Assembly (NCBI RefSeq): GCF_031877795.1
Contig: NC_133971.1
Span: 15,958,825-16,022,824 of the forward strand
Direction of reading: 5' to 3'
From: Strix aluco
Lineage: Eukaryota > Chordata > Aves > Strigiformes > Strigidae
Length of the DNA stretch: 64,000 bases
Shown: piece by piece, positions 13,344 through 25,590 of the stretch
Layout of the letters: every line of letters starts with the position of its first letter
Numbering within the stretch: position 1 is the first letter of the stretch
Program-made: the position numbers and the translations under genes
Notes under the pieces: generated by a model
What the model was told of the DNA's origin: nothing
The model's input: the letters and a program-made list of their open reading frames with translations, nothing else
Databases searched by the model: none

Positions 13344-16300
13344 AGGGACTGTGGACAACCTCCTCCACGGCAGCACTAGCCTACACAAAGAGAACAGCTT
13401 CAAGGAAGACAAGTATCTGTCACTATGGGGAGACTTAACACATTGGAGGATCAAATCAATCCTACAGCAGGGCCTAGGCTCCTTGAAGAAAGACAGGACC
13501 ATAGATAAAGCTCCCTGAGGCTGAGATATCTATCTTCAATACCTGCCTTGCCAAGTGACTGGATTTGGCCAGCAATCACTAAAAATGGTGGCTTCAGAAG
13601 GGGGAAGGCAACTCTGTCAGACTGTATCCTCAAGGGCTCCTACCCTGTGTGAGAACATGAGAATGGAGGCACATGTCTATTAAACCACATAGCTGAAGAC
13701 ATCCTTACCCTGAGCAGGCCTTATCCTCAGTGCTGGGACCCTTGCCTTCATCCCCTCTTTTTTTTTCTCCATGGGGAGCATGGAAAACACACTCCGTCTC
13801 TACCACACCTCACCTAACTGAGCTTTCCACACCAGGGAAAAAATTGTCAATGAGTATATTACTGTTGATTGCTATGGAAAATAAATGTGTTCTCAGAGTT
13901 ATGGCTTGAGAAGAGAAATGGAAAAGATCTTACGTCCTGGATGAAAGGCATGGAGGACAATTACTCTCCTAAGTAATTAAAAAATCCAGAGAAAAAACCT
14001 GAAAAAATCCAGAGAAAATCCAAACCTGTCTTCAACCCAGAAGGTGGAGATCTAAATTCTGGAATATTTCAGATGGTTCACAAAGTCTTGTGACCTGCTA
14101 TTGCTCAGAGTCCTGAATACAGCCATGATCCACTAAAAATGCATATCCACTTTAACTAGCCATCTACTAAGGGAAAAATCAAAGTGAGGACCCAAGCAAA
14201 TATGTCTAGTTTCCAATTATCTCTTACTTTTTCATCTTCTCCTTACATACGTGAGAGAAATAATTTCTACCTTGATCATAAGATACACAGCCAGAAGGGT
14301 CATTTAAAATCTTTGGTGGAGCATGTATTTGAGAAATACAAGGAGGGAAAAAAATGTTCATTACAGTTAATTACAGTTAAAATGGATTTGGAAGAGAAAC
14401 TACTCATATTTTAAAGGCAGCCATAAAAAAAACTGTAATGAGAGTCAGACCCTGATCTGCACTTACCCCGATTTGCATTGGTGTAACCCTGCTGCCTTTG
14501 GAAGAGTTTCTCTCCCTTTACACTCCTCCAAGTGAGATAAGAATCAGGCCCGCAGCCTACCTGCCCACCCTTGCCATGATGATGATGATAACGATAATGA
14601 AAAAATTAATGGACCCGGAGTCAGTATTAAAAATTGCTTGTACCTAATACTAATTTTCCTCATGGCTGTGAAGCCCTCTTTTTGATGAGAAGGAAAACAG
14701 AACAGTTACCAGCTGTTCACATAATGACGAACACTAATAAGAGAAGACATGCATGTTAATGAGTTGGGGGAGGGGAATCAGAGGGGGCACTCATCAGTGT
14801 GCAGCTGTCTTCCTCCGAGTATTTTGGAAATCTGAAGGCATGTCACACTGGCAAATAGGTTTGAGACTGAAATCAGTCCCAGATAAGGAAAACAGCACTT
14901 CCAGAGTCTGTTTCCAGCCCTGGCCAGGTGAAGATCACCCTGTCTTTCCTCATGCTGTTGACAGTATTAGGACAGGTATTTTCACCACATGTGACATCTT
15001 CTAAAAAATTATTATTGCAGTCACAAATGAACAATCAAACTGAGATGACCTCATGGGTCCAGCAGAAAATAACAAGTGAAGAAAGAAAGAGATGTGTGGA
15101 TCTGAGCTGGGGGGAGAACAACGATGCCCTTTGTACTCTCTGGTCTGTACATCACATAAACAAATTGAAGCTTAAAGGCTTGCCTCCACCCAGAGTTGTA
15201 GGGTCTTCTTTCAAAGTGTGATTTAAACCCTGATGTAGCTGATTTAGTGCAAAAGCCAGTGAAAATCTGTCTTCCCATAGTTTAAACTCAGTTTATTTTC
15301 ATTAGGTTTAGGTCAGACAAGCACAGCGTTATGCTGAAATATGCCATTCAGCCCAAAGTAAGGTCTGCATATAGGCTTACAGTACTCTAACTAACTCACC
15401 TCAATTATGTGCAGACAGGACCTGCTCCCAGGTCTCCTGGAGGTGATGACTTCAGGCTACCATAGGTGCAAAACCCCTGTTTGCAATTCACTTCCTCCCA
15501 ATATTCTGTAAACAGTCTGAAGGGGAGTCAGGGTCTTGGAGGACCTCAGCAACATGAGGCCTGGCAGCCTTATTAGAAGATAAATTTGTTCAATTTGTTC
15601 ACTCTGAGCAATCTTAGGAGGCTAATCATCAAAACTGAGCAATGTTAAAGGGTAGATCTGGAGAAAGATGCCTGCTTAAAAAAAAAATCTTGCTCCAGAG
15701 CTTTTGACCTGCGGAGGATTGTTTGGCCGCATTCACAGGTACCAATCCACAGACCTAGAGATTATAGTTCTACATAGCCAGAGGTAAGATTGCCAATATG
15801 AAGGAGAGTGATGTTAAACAGAATAGGTTGTGTAAAACCACATAGCTGGGCCTATGATGATTTACATCAGATAAAAATGCATTTGGGTTTTTTGATGTGT
15901 AAATAGGTCTTTAAAAAAGGGTTAACATTTCATGGAGGGATGCTCACTTATTAGGTTTTTATTTCTCAGTAACAGATGTGGCACTTAAATCAGTACTGCA
16001 AGTTGTTATATCAACCTCCATGTCAGGCTCAGATTGAAGAGAGGCTGCTGGGGACACATTCTCTCCTGATTAATATGAAGATAGAGCTTTTTTTTTTTCC
16101 CCCTTAATGCAAAGAGGAGACTGAAGAGAAACATTTATCATTCTAACTCTGTTTCTACAGGAAAAACGTATGCTGCACAGCAGTCAGCACTTCTCAGCAG
16201 GAAAAACTGAGACCAAGAACATGGAGAGATGTGAAATCAGAGAAGAAATGGAAAACATTATCAGGGAAGATAAATTAGAAAAATATTTTAGAAAAACGGA

Positions 16301-17954
16301 CTTTTCTAGTAAGTTCTGGTTAGTCTCACAGAATGCACTGAAATGAAATGCAAAACAGGGAGTCTGACTGCATCAAGATGCAAAGGTTGCACAGTATGGA
16401 AGCCAGTGAAATCATATGAATACATTTAACTCTGAAAAAATCTTCAGAAAAGTAAAATCTTCTGTTGTTTTTGCAAATGGCTGCAGTGGCTGAGATATGT
16501 ACCAATAACAGGATAAAGTGCAGAGTTTGAAAAAAATCCAAACACAAGTATTTTAAAATTTACAGTTTAGGACAGAGAGTACTTCAAGAGGTAATCTGAT
16601 CGGATGTCTATCTGACCCATAAGCTGATCCCTACCTGAGTGATCCAACAACATTGCTAGGTAGCTCCGCTACATGTTCCCCTGCAGCATGCAACATCAGG
16701 GAGAATACGGCTGGAAGAAGCTCCAGGAGATCTACTCTGGCTGCCTTCTTGGAGGCAGGACCTGGTACAAGATGAGGACCCAGTGGGGAGAACTGTCTAA
16801 CTTGCTGTTACAAACGTGCACTCTGCCTGGAGCTTTCATGACATTGGCCCATGGAAGCAGAAAGTTTTCCAAACCCAGTTGTCTTTTGCTGCATATTAGG
16901 CTCATTTATACTTGTTCTCTCCCATGTGGATTTGGCAGATAACTGAAGAGGTTATCATACTCTTCAACACCATGCCTCCAAAATCTTTGTCCATGTCTAC
17001 TCACTTTTCTTTTTTTTAGGACAGACAAACCAAATTCTTCAGCTTGACCTCCCAACCATGTTCTCCAGTCCTCTAGTCATTCTTGTTATGGTCCTCCAGA
17101 CTACTTCCAATTTCTGGCACAGTATAAGCTGGATGGTGAGGATGCACAGAAAAAGAAGTTTCTGAAGGCCAAATGAATGCTCAGGCTGTTTAGTTTAAGC
17201 TGTAAATAATCATGAAAGCTACTGCCATTCACTTGGTGAAATCAGCCTTCTAGCACTCTTCCTACATGCAGATCACAGGCTTTGGTTCTGCAGAAGCATA
17301 AGGGCAGACGTGTACATTGCTCTTCCAACCTGAGAAAACCCAGGTCTCTTGTCCCCCTGATCATTGTCCAGACAAGCAGCTGTATTTACAGCTGTGACTG
17401 CAATTATAAAGGGTGTTGAAGCCACCAGATTTGTAAGAACAGACTCTCTGCACCCCTTCAGTCTGCCTCTGCCTCAGTTCCCCATAACAGCCCATATCAG
17501 GTCAGTGCAGAAATCTCTTCTGCACCTGGGAGATGCCGTGCAGGTGTCCTCCTCTGTGCCATTGCTCTGACCATAATCCCCACTGGTCTCCACATTTTAC
17601 ACTCCTGGTAACAGTGATGCTACCCTAGAGGAACGAGGCAATGGTATGCCAGTGCATAGCTACTGCATGACCACTTCTGACAAGAGGCAACAATGAAAAG
17701 TGCAGAGAAAATTTAGCGCAGGGAAAATTTATCTGTATAGAGTTGCTATTATCAAGGTTGGAATTTGGTCAAAATACTTCCATGTGTGCTGAGAACCTTA
17801 TGGAAACTTTAACAGCCCAAAGAAATTAAGATATTGGAATTTCACCTCTTCTGGAAGACTGCAGCACAGTAGGACACTGGCCATGTACTGATCAGAGCCT
17901 TCAAAGATCAGGTTTGGACATCAAAGCACTAAAGCATGCCAATTGACTTTAAAT

Positions 17955-19223
17955 ACATGAATAATCAACAGAACAGCCAACATGGCTTCACTAAGGACAA
18001 ATCATGCCTGACAAATTTAGTGGCCTACTTCAATAGGGTTACAGCATTGGTCGATAAGGGAAGAATGGCTGACATCATCTACCTGGACTTGTGCAAAGCA
18101 TCTGATATTGTCCCGCACAACATCCTTGTCTCTAAAATGGAAAGACATGGATTTGACAGGTGGACCACTCAGTGGATAAGGGCTGGATTGTCGTACTCAG
18201 GGAGCTGTGGTCCAGGGAGCTTGATGTCCAGGTGGTGTTCACCGTGATAAGTGATATCCCTCAGGGGTCTGTATTGGGATCAGTATTATTTAACATCTTC
18301 ATCGTCGACATGGACAGTGGGATTGAGTGCACCCTCAGCAAATTTGTGGATGACAACAAGCTGAGTGACATGGTTGATACTCTAGATGGAAGGGATGCCA
18401 TCCAAAGGGGTCTGGACAGGCTTGAGAGGTGGGCCCATATGAACCTCATGAAGTTCAACAAGTCCAGGCGTAAGGTCCTACACCTGGGGTAGGCAATCCC
18501 AAGCACAAATACAGGCTGGGCAATGAGTGGACTGAGAGCAGCCCTGCGGGGAAGGACTTGGGGGAACTAGTGGATGGAAAACTGAGTATGAGCCAGTGAT
18601 GTGTGCTCACAGCCCAGAAAGCCAACCGTATCCTGGGCTGCAATAAGAGAAGTGTAGCCAGCAGGTTGAAAGAAGTGATTCTCCCCCTCTATTCCATGAG
18701 ACCTCACCTGCAGTACTGTGCTCAGCTCTGGGGCCCCCAGCATAAGAAAGACATGGACCTGCTTGAGTGGCTCCAGAGGAGGCCACGAAGATGATCAGAG
18801 TCTGGAGCACCTCCCCTATGAGGACAGGCTGAGAGAGTTGGTGTTGTTCAGCCTGGAGAAGAGAAGGGTCTGGGGAGACCTTAGAGCGGCCTTCCAGTAC
18901 TTAAAGGAGGCCTACAGGGAAGATGGGGAGGGACTCTACTGGGGAGTGTGGTGATAGGATGAGGGGTAATGGTTTTAAACTGAAAGAGGATAGATTTAGA
19001 TTAGATGTAAGGAAGAAATTCTTTACTGTGAGGGTGGTGAGACACTCAAAGAAGTTGCTTGGGAAAGTTGTGTATACCCTCTCCCTGGAAGTGTTCAAGG
19101 CCACATTGGATGAGGCTTTGAGTGACCTGATCTAGTGGAAGGTGTCCCTGCCCATGGCAGGGGGGTTGGAACTGGATGATGTTTAAGGTCCCTTCCAGCC
19201 CAAACCATTCTATGATTCTATGA
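17955..19223 (+). mobile_element. 5'-truncated, dead CR1 LINE
   Basis: CR1 elements are the dominant LINEs of birds, copied by a reverse transcriptase. Frames here read as the C-terminal half of that enzyme: [44 protein letters not shown], and FVDDNKLSD in place of the catalytic FADD box (Ala changed to Val, so the box is altered). Frames shift at about 18,200 and stops break the segment after 18,492. The terminal part ([24 protein letters not shown]) leads to the CR1 3' end, CCCTTCCAGCCCAAACCATTCTATGATTCTATGA, without poly(A), as is usual for CR1. The 5' end is gone. Exact left limit is uncertain. Confidence 0.95.
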
Positions 19224-22200
19224 CTTGAAAGTAGTAGGTGACTGATGTGCTTATATTTGAAATCATAAAAGAGTAATTTATTCAGCTGTTGACACTATGT
19301 GATTGCTGCAGCTTCTTCAGCCTCCTGTTCATGCACTAGTTGTAACTGCACTGCTGCAGCAGAGATGGTGCAGTGCAGTCAGCATGGGGATCATAATAAT
19401 GAAACAAGGGATGGTCTAAGGAAGAGCACGGGATTTTTGGTGCAGGCCAGAAGATGTGAAGAGGAGTCATGAGTGGGAAAAAGGAAAGTGAAAAGAAAAA
19501 TTCTGATCCAGTTGCTTACCAGCTAAGCACATTCCCTCCTGTGCAATAAAAGCCATAGAGGGATTTTGGAAGTAAAGAGGCCATGAGAATATAATTATAC
19601 ATTAAATCATGAAGCAAGAAAACTGCACTGAAACAACACTGTTAGCATCATGCAGTTAAGCATTCAACAGCTGGAAATTCTGATAAATGTTCAGGCAACT
19701 GTAGTTCTTATATTTCTGCAACACTTGGGGGCCTGACTACAATGTTAACAACATACTCTTCATGTTGATTTTTGTGTGTGATACATCAACGTGCTCAGCC
19801 ACGCTTTGGTTACTACCTTCCATTCTGAAGATCTAGGGCTGGGGACCTATTTCTCTTCTTTATTAATACTAGTGTAAATTCCAAGTAACTGCATTGAACT
19901 CAAACAGGCACCATCATAAAAAAAAAACCCAGGTGCAAGCATCAATGAAATGATATCCTATTCTTACATAATCAACAGAAACTTACAGTGGTGAGTAGCT
20001 AGTAAAAAAATACCACTGTGAAAGCCTAAAGTGAAGACTGCTATCTTCACTTTGCAGAAAATTATTTTTTACTCTAAATGAGCCTTGTAGATTCCAAAAT
20101 ATGCTTTGTAAAATCATTGCTAATTGTCAGATGATTGTCACTCCATCTGAAGCCAGTAAAAAATCGTGCCACTGCAGCTGTCAAGAGTTATGGATTTTAA
20201 GGCTATAGACTATTTTTAACAGCATGTAAAAGAATATAAAACATGTAATTATTCAAATGAGAAATGCGCAATCTGAAATGTGCAGTGTTTTGAAAATAAG
20301 CAAGCATCCTGACACCTGTAACATTGCTGCAATTTGGCTGGCTCTATGATTATGCCAACTATTAGTGCAGCTGTCACCCAAAATGTGGAATATAAGCAGG
20401 GGGTAAATGCTTCATTTAGGTGAGCATACATACCCGGGCTTCTAAATGAATGACAATAGAAAGATCTTCCTTGACTAATTGCTGTGGTGCCACACATACA
20501 GTTTGGCAGGAGTATGGTGCTGTGAAAGAGGAACACATTTCTCAGTTTGGGGTCATGTTGTGCCTCCGATGTCTGACATAAACATTTTAATTTCTCCTCC
20601 AGGTTGCAGAGTTAGGGCATGTATATATTCGTGTAAACTTCTGTACCAACACCCATGCTATTACCTATTTACTAACACTGGCCTATGAGCATCTGGGGCC
20701 AGATCATTAGCTGATGGTGGTTAGCACGAACTCACTGAAGACATGGTAACATCACAGTTCAGACTCCTGCCATTATATTTGTAGGCTGCTCTTTAAAGCT
20801 TTCAAACCCAGGCACACTGTCTGTATCCACATCTACATGACAAAAATTCCTCCTTTCAAAGCAAAACAAATAAAAACTAAGGTGAACAAAATGACATGAC
20901 TCATTAGTTAAAATCCCCCAAGAAAACACATTCTTTACCTAAATCAGTTGTGGCAGCTATTAATAATCCTGCCAGCTGTTACAGGAGGCCTCTTCAGGTG
21001 TACTGAGATCTTAACTTGAAGGTCTCCTGACAATGCATCCACTGCAGCATTTTAAAAATCAGCCTTACACTCAGTTAAGACTTCTTAATCTTTATTTGTA
21101 ATGACTAAAGTGATTTATCTTGGCTTCAACAGTTCATTAGTTTTAACAGTGAATACTGGGAATTGGAATATTACCATAGCCAGGTGTCAGCAGTGTCTGG
21201 GGGAAAGGAAATACTTTCCTGAATGCAGGTCACAGGACAGTGAGGAAACGGGTGAGGCTCACATCATATTTTGTAGGCAGTTGTTTAAATATTTTTGCGA
21301 TGCTCTACCATCCCTTAAATAACTCCAAATATACAGCCTTGGAAGAACCAGCTAACCTTGGTTTTTGCAGAAGGTCTGAGAACAAGCAGTGGCTACCCAA
21401 AGTGAGAATGATTACAAGTTTAAAACGACATTCAGTTTTCACTCAACTCTGGCTATGGCAAAATTCAACATAAATGGGCAGCTGAGCAAGCAAGGTGCAG
21501 ATTTCAACTATCAGTCCAGTGGCAGGGTCTCTGCTGGGTGCCATATGTACAGACATGTGGGAAAGCAGATAAAGCTGAAACTCACAATCATCTTTCACAT
21601 GTATCTCTCCATCAAGTCAAAACATACACTGAATACCTCAATCCATAATAAACCCCAAACACTGCAAACTCACCAGAAGAGCTATCTTTTTTTTTTTAAA
21701 TACCTCCAAAATTTGACACTAAAACATGTAGTGGATAAAGCTATTTTAAAGAACTTGTGATTTTTTCCCCAGTGTGTACTGTAAAGAATTTCCAAGTTGA
21801 ATCTTTGCTGTATAAAGACATACATCTAAAATGAAGCATTTATATGGTAAAATGAAAAATGGAATTACTGTCTCAGAAAAAATCATACTTTTCAAGAACA
21901 TCCCAACTACACTCTCCGTCTTGTGAAATGCTTTAAACAAGCTCTAAAAAGCTGGATGGGGGCCTTGTCCACCCAATTATCTTGTGCTCAACCAAAACAA
22001 ACACCAGAAGCCCATCTCTAGTGCCTTCTGGTTATCATTTCCACATCACACTGACCTCCATGGTAGAAAGTTTTAACAACTGCTTGTGGTCAAATAACCC
22101 ACCCAGCCAGAAGATCTGCTCTCCCCCAGCTATCACAATCAAAAAAAATTCAATCTCTTGGTTGACACAGATCAGAAAGTCTCTCAAAAAAATCTCCAAA

Positions 22201-22940
22201 CAATACCTCAGAAACACCTCAGTGGTGTTTTCCCTGACACTGCTTTTGTGGAGGATCAGTGCACATACATCACACTGAGCAATCATCTACGGATAGTCCT
22301 ATCCAGACATGCCTCTGAGCAAAAGATCAGGAACACCAGGATTTTGCACAATGTCACACAATGGAGAATTGCTCTTTATAAAGCATGTGACAATGTTTCA
22401 AAAAGGTGAAATGATCCAGCACTGTGCCACTTACTTGGGCATTGGTTTTTTTAACCTATTGTTTCTTTGTTATGCTGCATAGAGGAATGCTTGACTTGCC
22501 AGGATGGAGGAGGGTGTTGGCCTACTGTGCCTGCTGCCATGGTGGCAATAACTGCTTCAGGCAAGGTTTGATGGAGTTTAGTTCTAGCGTTTCCACTCCA
22601 TAGGCTGGCATTTACACTAAAGAATAGCCACTTGTGTACTTTCCAAAACTCCTGTTTAGTATTTACCGTTCAGACTCATCAAGTGCTTACTGTTCTTGCA
22701 GCTTAACCTCTTCTGGGTCATGAATCCTGACCGCAAGGATAGCTGGTGGGTAGGCTGGACAACAGGTTGTTTCTTGCTGTTAAGTCTTAAACTGTACTCT
22801 CTTCTTGGGCTTTTTGTTGGTTTTTTTGCTATCGTTAGTTCAAGACTTCTTTCTGCCTGCCTAGATATGTTTGCGGCCTACACCCCTGTAGTATCCAACC
22901 ACCAATCAGCCCTTCACCGCACCTTCTGTGGATTACACGG

Positions 22941-23072
22941 AATTAGAGTGGTTGAGGTTGGAAGGGACCTCTGGAGGTCATCCTGTCCAATCCCCTGCTG
23001 AAGCTGGGCTGTCTAGAGCTGGTTGGCCAGGACTGAGTCTAGACAGTCTTTGAGTATCTCTAAAGAGGGAGT
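22941..23072 (-). mobile_element. CR1 LINE 3'-end fragment, reversed
   Basis: The plus strand reads GGTTGAGGTTGGAAGGGACC, TGGAGGTCATCCTGTCCAA and CCCCTGCTGAAGC, the reverse complement of the standard CR1 3' untranslated end. Only about 130 bp remain. The terminal octamer repeat has decayed. Confidence 0.9.
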
Positions 23073-23636
23073 GAAAACAAGTATTACAATTCCTATTGTA
23101 CAGATAAAGAATCAAACAGAAGGGTTAGGGGGTTTGCCAAGGAAGTTAAGGAACTGCAACTATAATTTTGATTCACACTAAGCCTTACTCAACATTGCTG
23201 GGCACTTTAGAGACTGTTCCTGCCTGCTGGTGGTACAGGCTGAATAAAGAAGGTAAAAGGCTGAAAAAACAAATCCAGTGAGCATTGTGATGGTGGTAAC
23301 TCAAGTAAGTATCACAGTTTTATTAAAACTGCACTTTATTTTTTTGATGGGTAGGAAGTAGCTAAATGAAAAAAACTGATGATCTAAAAGAAGAAAGTTA
23401 GCCAGGGAAAACAAAAAGGCAAAAGAAAGTGAAGGAATGAAAGGGGAAAAGATTGAACATGAACAGATGTTAGTGCAAGACTGAAGGTGCTACAAAATCT
23501 ATCCTGACCACCTGTGTAGACTTTTTAGTCTCACAAAGCCCAGTTGAGGTTTGGCCAAGGCATACTGACTGCAGTAGCAACAAGGCTTGACCTAAGCCTA
23601 TTAGGACAAAGCCAGTCCACCATCATCCTTGGTCAG

Positions 23637-23693
23637 AAAAGGGAGGGAAGAGGAAAGGAAGGCAGAGGGAGAGCAGAGGGAGGCTGAGGAGTA
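23637..23693 (+). repeat. Purine-rich low-complexity tract
   Basis: About 57 bp composed almost entirely of G and A, with AGGGAGG-type repeats. No other function is visible. Confidence 0.7.
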
Positions 23694-23884
23694 GGGTCTG
23701 TAGTGCATTTACAGCTGAAGGGCAGGGAACAGCAGATTAAGAGTCAGCTCTTTGTGGGATGAGGCACTCTGCTGGCCCTTGAACTGGCTGAGGCTACTGC
23801 TGTGCTGGCTCCCTTGGTGGGTTGTGCTGGCTCCTCCTGGCATTTCTTTCTCAGGATGACTTCTAAGTCTCCACTCAGTCATTC

Positions 23885-23915
23885 TTAGGATCATTTCTGA
23901 TCCTAATGATCCTAA
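23885..23915. repeat. Inverted repeat, 11-bp arms, 9-nt spacer
   Basis: TTAGGATCATT at 23885-23895 and its exact reverse complement AATGATCCTAA at 23905-23915. The spacer TCTGATCCT carries another GATCCT. Confidence 0.9.
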
Positions 23916-24039
23916 ATGTTCAAAAAGTCATGTAGATTTATTTTAAAACTAGTGTCTGCGGTTGTCCTTCTCTTTAGTGGCTATTTCCTGTGACGGATTC
24001 TCTACTCCTTCTGCTCCTCCTGCGCTGCGGGCTCATCAG

Positions 24040-24600
24040 CTGTCAAGTCAGGGGGACGTCCCAATTCTCTGCCTTTCTCACAACTCCTGAGCCCGCGGCA
24101 AGGCTGGGCAGCCGCCGCGCGGCTCCGGCGGGAGGCAGGCGGCGAAGCGGGGGAGGAGGAGACAGAATTTTAAGCTCAAACGAGAAGCGCAGACCCCTGT
24201 TCGCTGCAGCGCCCAGCTCGGCGACCCGCGCCCCTCCCCCAGCCGTCTCCGTGCGGTGCCGCCGGCGGGAGAGCGCCGCGCCGCGGCCGCTGGCCGGACG
24301 GGTCGAGACGAGACGAGACGAGATGGCGGCGGGCATGGCGGCGAGGTAAAGGCAGCTCGCGGCGGGGCGGGCTGGTCCGGCGCCGGGGCCGCGCGTCTCC
24401 CCGGGCTTCGAAGCGGCGGCCGAGGCGGGCGGCTGGCTCGGGGAGGGGGAGAAAACGGCGGTAGCGGCCCGGCACAGAGCCGCGTGTGCACGCAGGAAGG
24501 GCCCCGCCGGCGGGACGGCCAGGCCGTACACCTCGTTTTTCCTCCTGCCTTAACCAGGGAGCTCGAGGAGCAGCCGAAGAGGCAGCGTGTGCCCTGTGTG
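24040..24600. promoter_or_regulatory. CpG island, promoter of the plus-strand transcript leading into the snoRNA region
   Basis: Strong CpG and GC enrichment with sharp borders. It contains a plus-strand first exon ending at a good donor after 24345. By human synteny, a ZBED3-like gene running toward the AGGF1 3' end would start here on the plus strand. That orthology is inference. Confidence 0.75.
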
Positions 24601-24974
24601 CAGTCCTGAAATAACACCGAGACGCTTCAGCACAAACGGATGAGGGCGGATGGTGCCGGGCTACCCTGTAGGGCTGTACCAAGATCAGTGCTAGCTGGGC
24701 CACAGAAACGGGTACTAGGTCTGTTCATCAACAGAAAGTATTGCTGGATTAAGATAAGATGCAGATGAAAAACATTTGTAAGGCAGCAACTGGATGAGAA
24801 AAAAATCCCACATTCAGTGGTCATAAAGATATGCAACACTTAAAAAAAGTCTGTATAGAACAAAATCTGTTGGTATGCACATTTAAATACATCTCTTTTG
24901 TAACAGGGTGCTATTTTTGACATCTCTTTCTGCTGCTATGGATTTGTTACCTGCTGACTGAAAGCCTCTGTCAG
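24323..24974 (+). ncRNA. Candidate snoRNA host transcript, first two exons (probably non-coding)
   Basis: Exon 1 (5' end unknown) carries the tandem GACGAGACGAGACGAG, then ATG at 24323, and ends at 24345 (GCGAG|GTAAAG). A plausible second exon runs from 24907 (TTTGTAACAG|GGTGC) to 24974 (GTCAG|GTACAC). Spliced together, the ATG opens only 25 codons, starting MAAGMAAR and ending in TGA at 24959-24961, so a non-coding host role is more likely than a protein. The snoRNA candidate lies about 480 bp into the next intron on the same strand. Host RNAs of H/ACA snoRNAs are often spliced and poorly conserved. Exon 2 is less certain than exon 1. Confidence 0.4.
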
Positions 24975-25454
24975 GTACACTTCATACAACCAGTTGCAGC
25001 AGGAAAGGGCCTGTTCTTGCTAGAACAGAAACTTCATCTATGGTATGTTTTGTGAAAATATTTCATATGTATACGGTAGTTCGGAGACCCTGTTGGCATA
25101 CGTGTTTAGTCCGGTGGCTCTCACACAATAATGAATGCGCTCCCTATTTTTATTTGCCAGCTGGGTCGTTCAGTATTGAAGATGTGAATGTGCCTACTCC
25201 TTAGTTTATTTGAATTTTCGAAAATTTTTTAAGTTGGTGCTTTGCAAAATTCACTATTAGGACTAAGAAAATAAGTTTGTTTATATAAACTGATGAATGT
25301 AATGTTATTTTTAACAGGCTTTAGATTATATATGGTCACTAGCAATATTTGTATATATACGCAGTAAACTGCTAAAATTTTGACTTTGGATATATAGAAA
25401 AGCAACTTTAAGTAATCAGTATTAAGTATCCTAAGTTGGAATAGACAACAGGAT

Positions 25455-25590
25455 GGCTGGAGGACTGAGAAGGTAAGACAGTTACTTTATGCTGTATCTT
25501 ACTGGTTATAGCCTCCAAAATTATAATAGTGCAATGGCAACTCATGTTCCCCTCCTGACATGAGGGAAGCAATGCTGCATTTGCACATAA
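25455..25590 (+). ncRNA. H/ACA-box snoRNA (probable SNORA47 orthologue by position)
   Basis: H/ACA snoRNAs guide pseudouridylation of rRNA or snRNA with dyskerin, and in vertebrates usually sit in introns. 5' hairpin: lower stem TGGAGG/CCTCCA (25458-25463 with 25512-25517), 9-nt pocket strands on each side, and upper stem GTAAGACAG/CTG-TA-TCTTAC (25473-25481 with 25492-25502). The H box AAATTA (25518-25523) starts 15 nt below the pocket top. 3' hairpin: lower stem GCAA/TTGC (25531-25534 with 25581-25584), pocket strands of about 10 nt, and upper stem GTTCCC/GGGAA-G-C (25546-25551 with 25564-25570). The ACA box is at 25585-25587, 14 nt from the pocket top, and the RNA would end three bases later. 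About 136 nt fits the class. In human, SNORA47 lies beside ZBED3 next to AGGF1, which supports the name. The sequence identity was not checked. An alternative 3' fold (CTCATGT/ACATGAG) competes. Confidence 0.6.

Larger units (their letters stand above)
2951..17954. other. Gene-free stretch of about 15 kb
   Basis: No exon, RNA gene or full mobile element is recognised, apart from the 3512-4057 open frame listed separately. It holds small repeats (tandem copies at 4620-4677 and 13305-13343, an AAT tract at 6264-6316, an A tract at 6521-6539) and the hairpin at 6849-6890. A pyrimidine-rich block with several acceptor-like AGs lies at about 10,180-10,310, without an exon I can define after it. 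Confidence 0.6.
19224..24040. other. Gene-free stretch of about 4.8 kb
   Basis: No exon is recognised. It contains the CR1 tail at 22,941-23,072, a purine-rich tract at about 23,637-23,693, and an 11-bp-arm inverted repeat at 23,885-23,915. Confidence 0.6.

Noticed and set aside
18160-18954. Frames at 18.2-19.0 kb as a separate gene
   Set aside because: They are pieces of the CR1 reverse-transcriptase region.
1-24000. PDE8B exons expected from human gene order
   Set aside because: I looked for the MGCAPS N terminus and for PAS and phosphodiesterase motifs on the minus strand and found none.
24043-24703. Three minus-strand frames of 162-179 codons in the second CpG island
   Set aside because: Same GC-shadow effect. 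They are Arg/Pro/Ala-rich, overlap in all phases, and contain no domain or splice structure.
25441-25475. ATGGCTGGAGGACTGAGAAG followed by GTAAGA, which looks like a coding exon with a perfect donor
   Set aside because: The segment is better explained as the 5' stem of the H/ACA snoRNA. The GTAAGA is paired in its upper stem.
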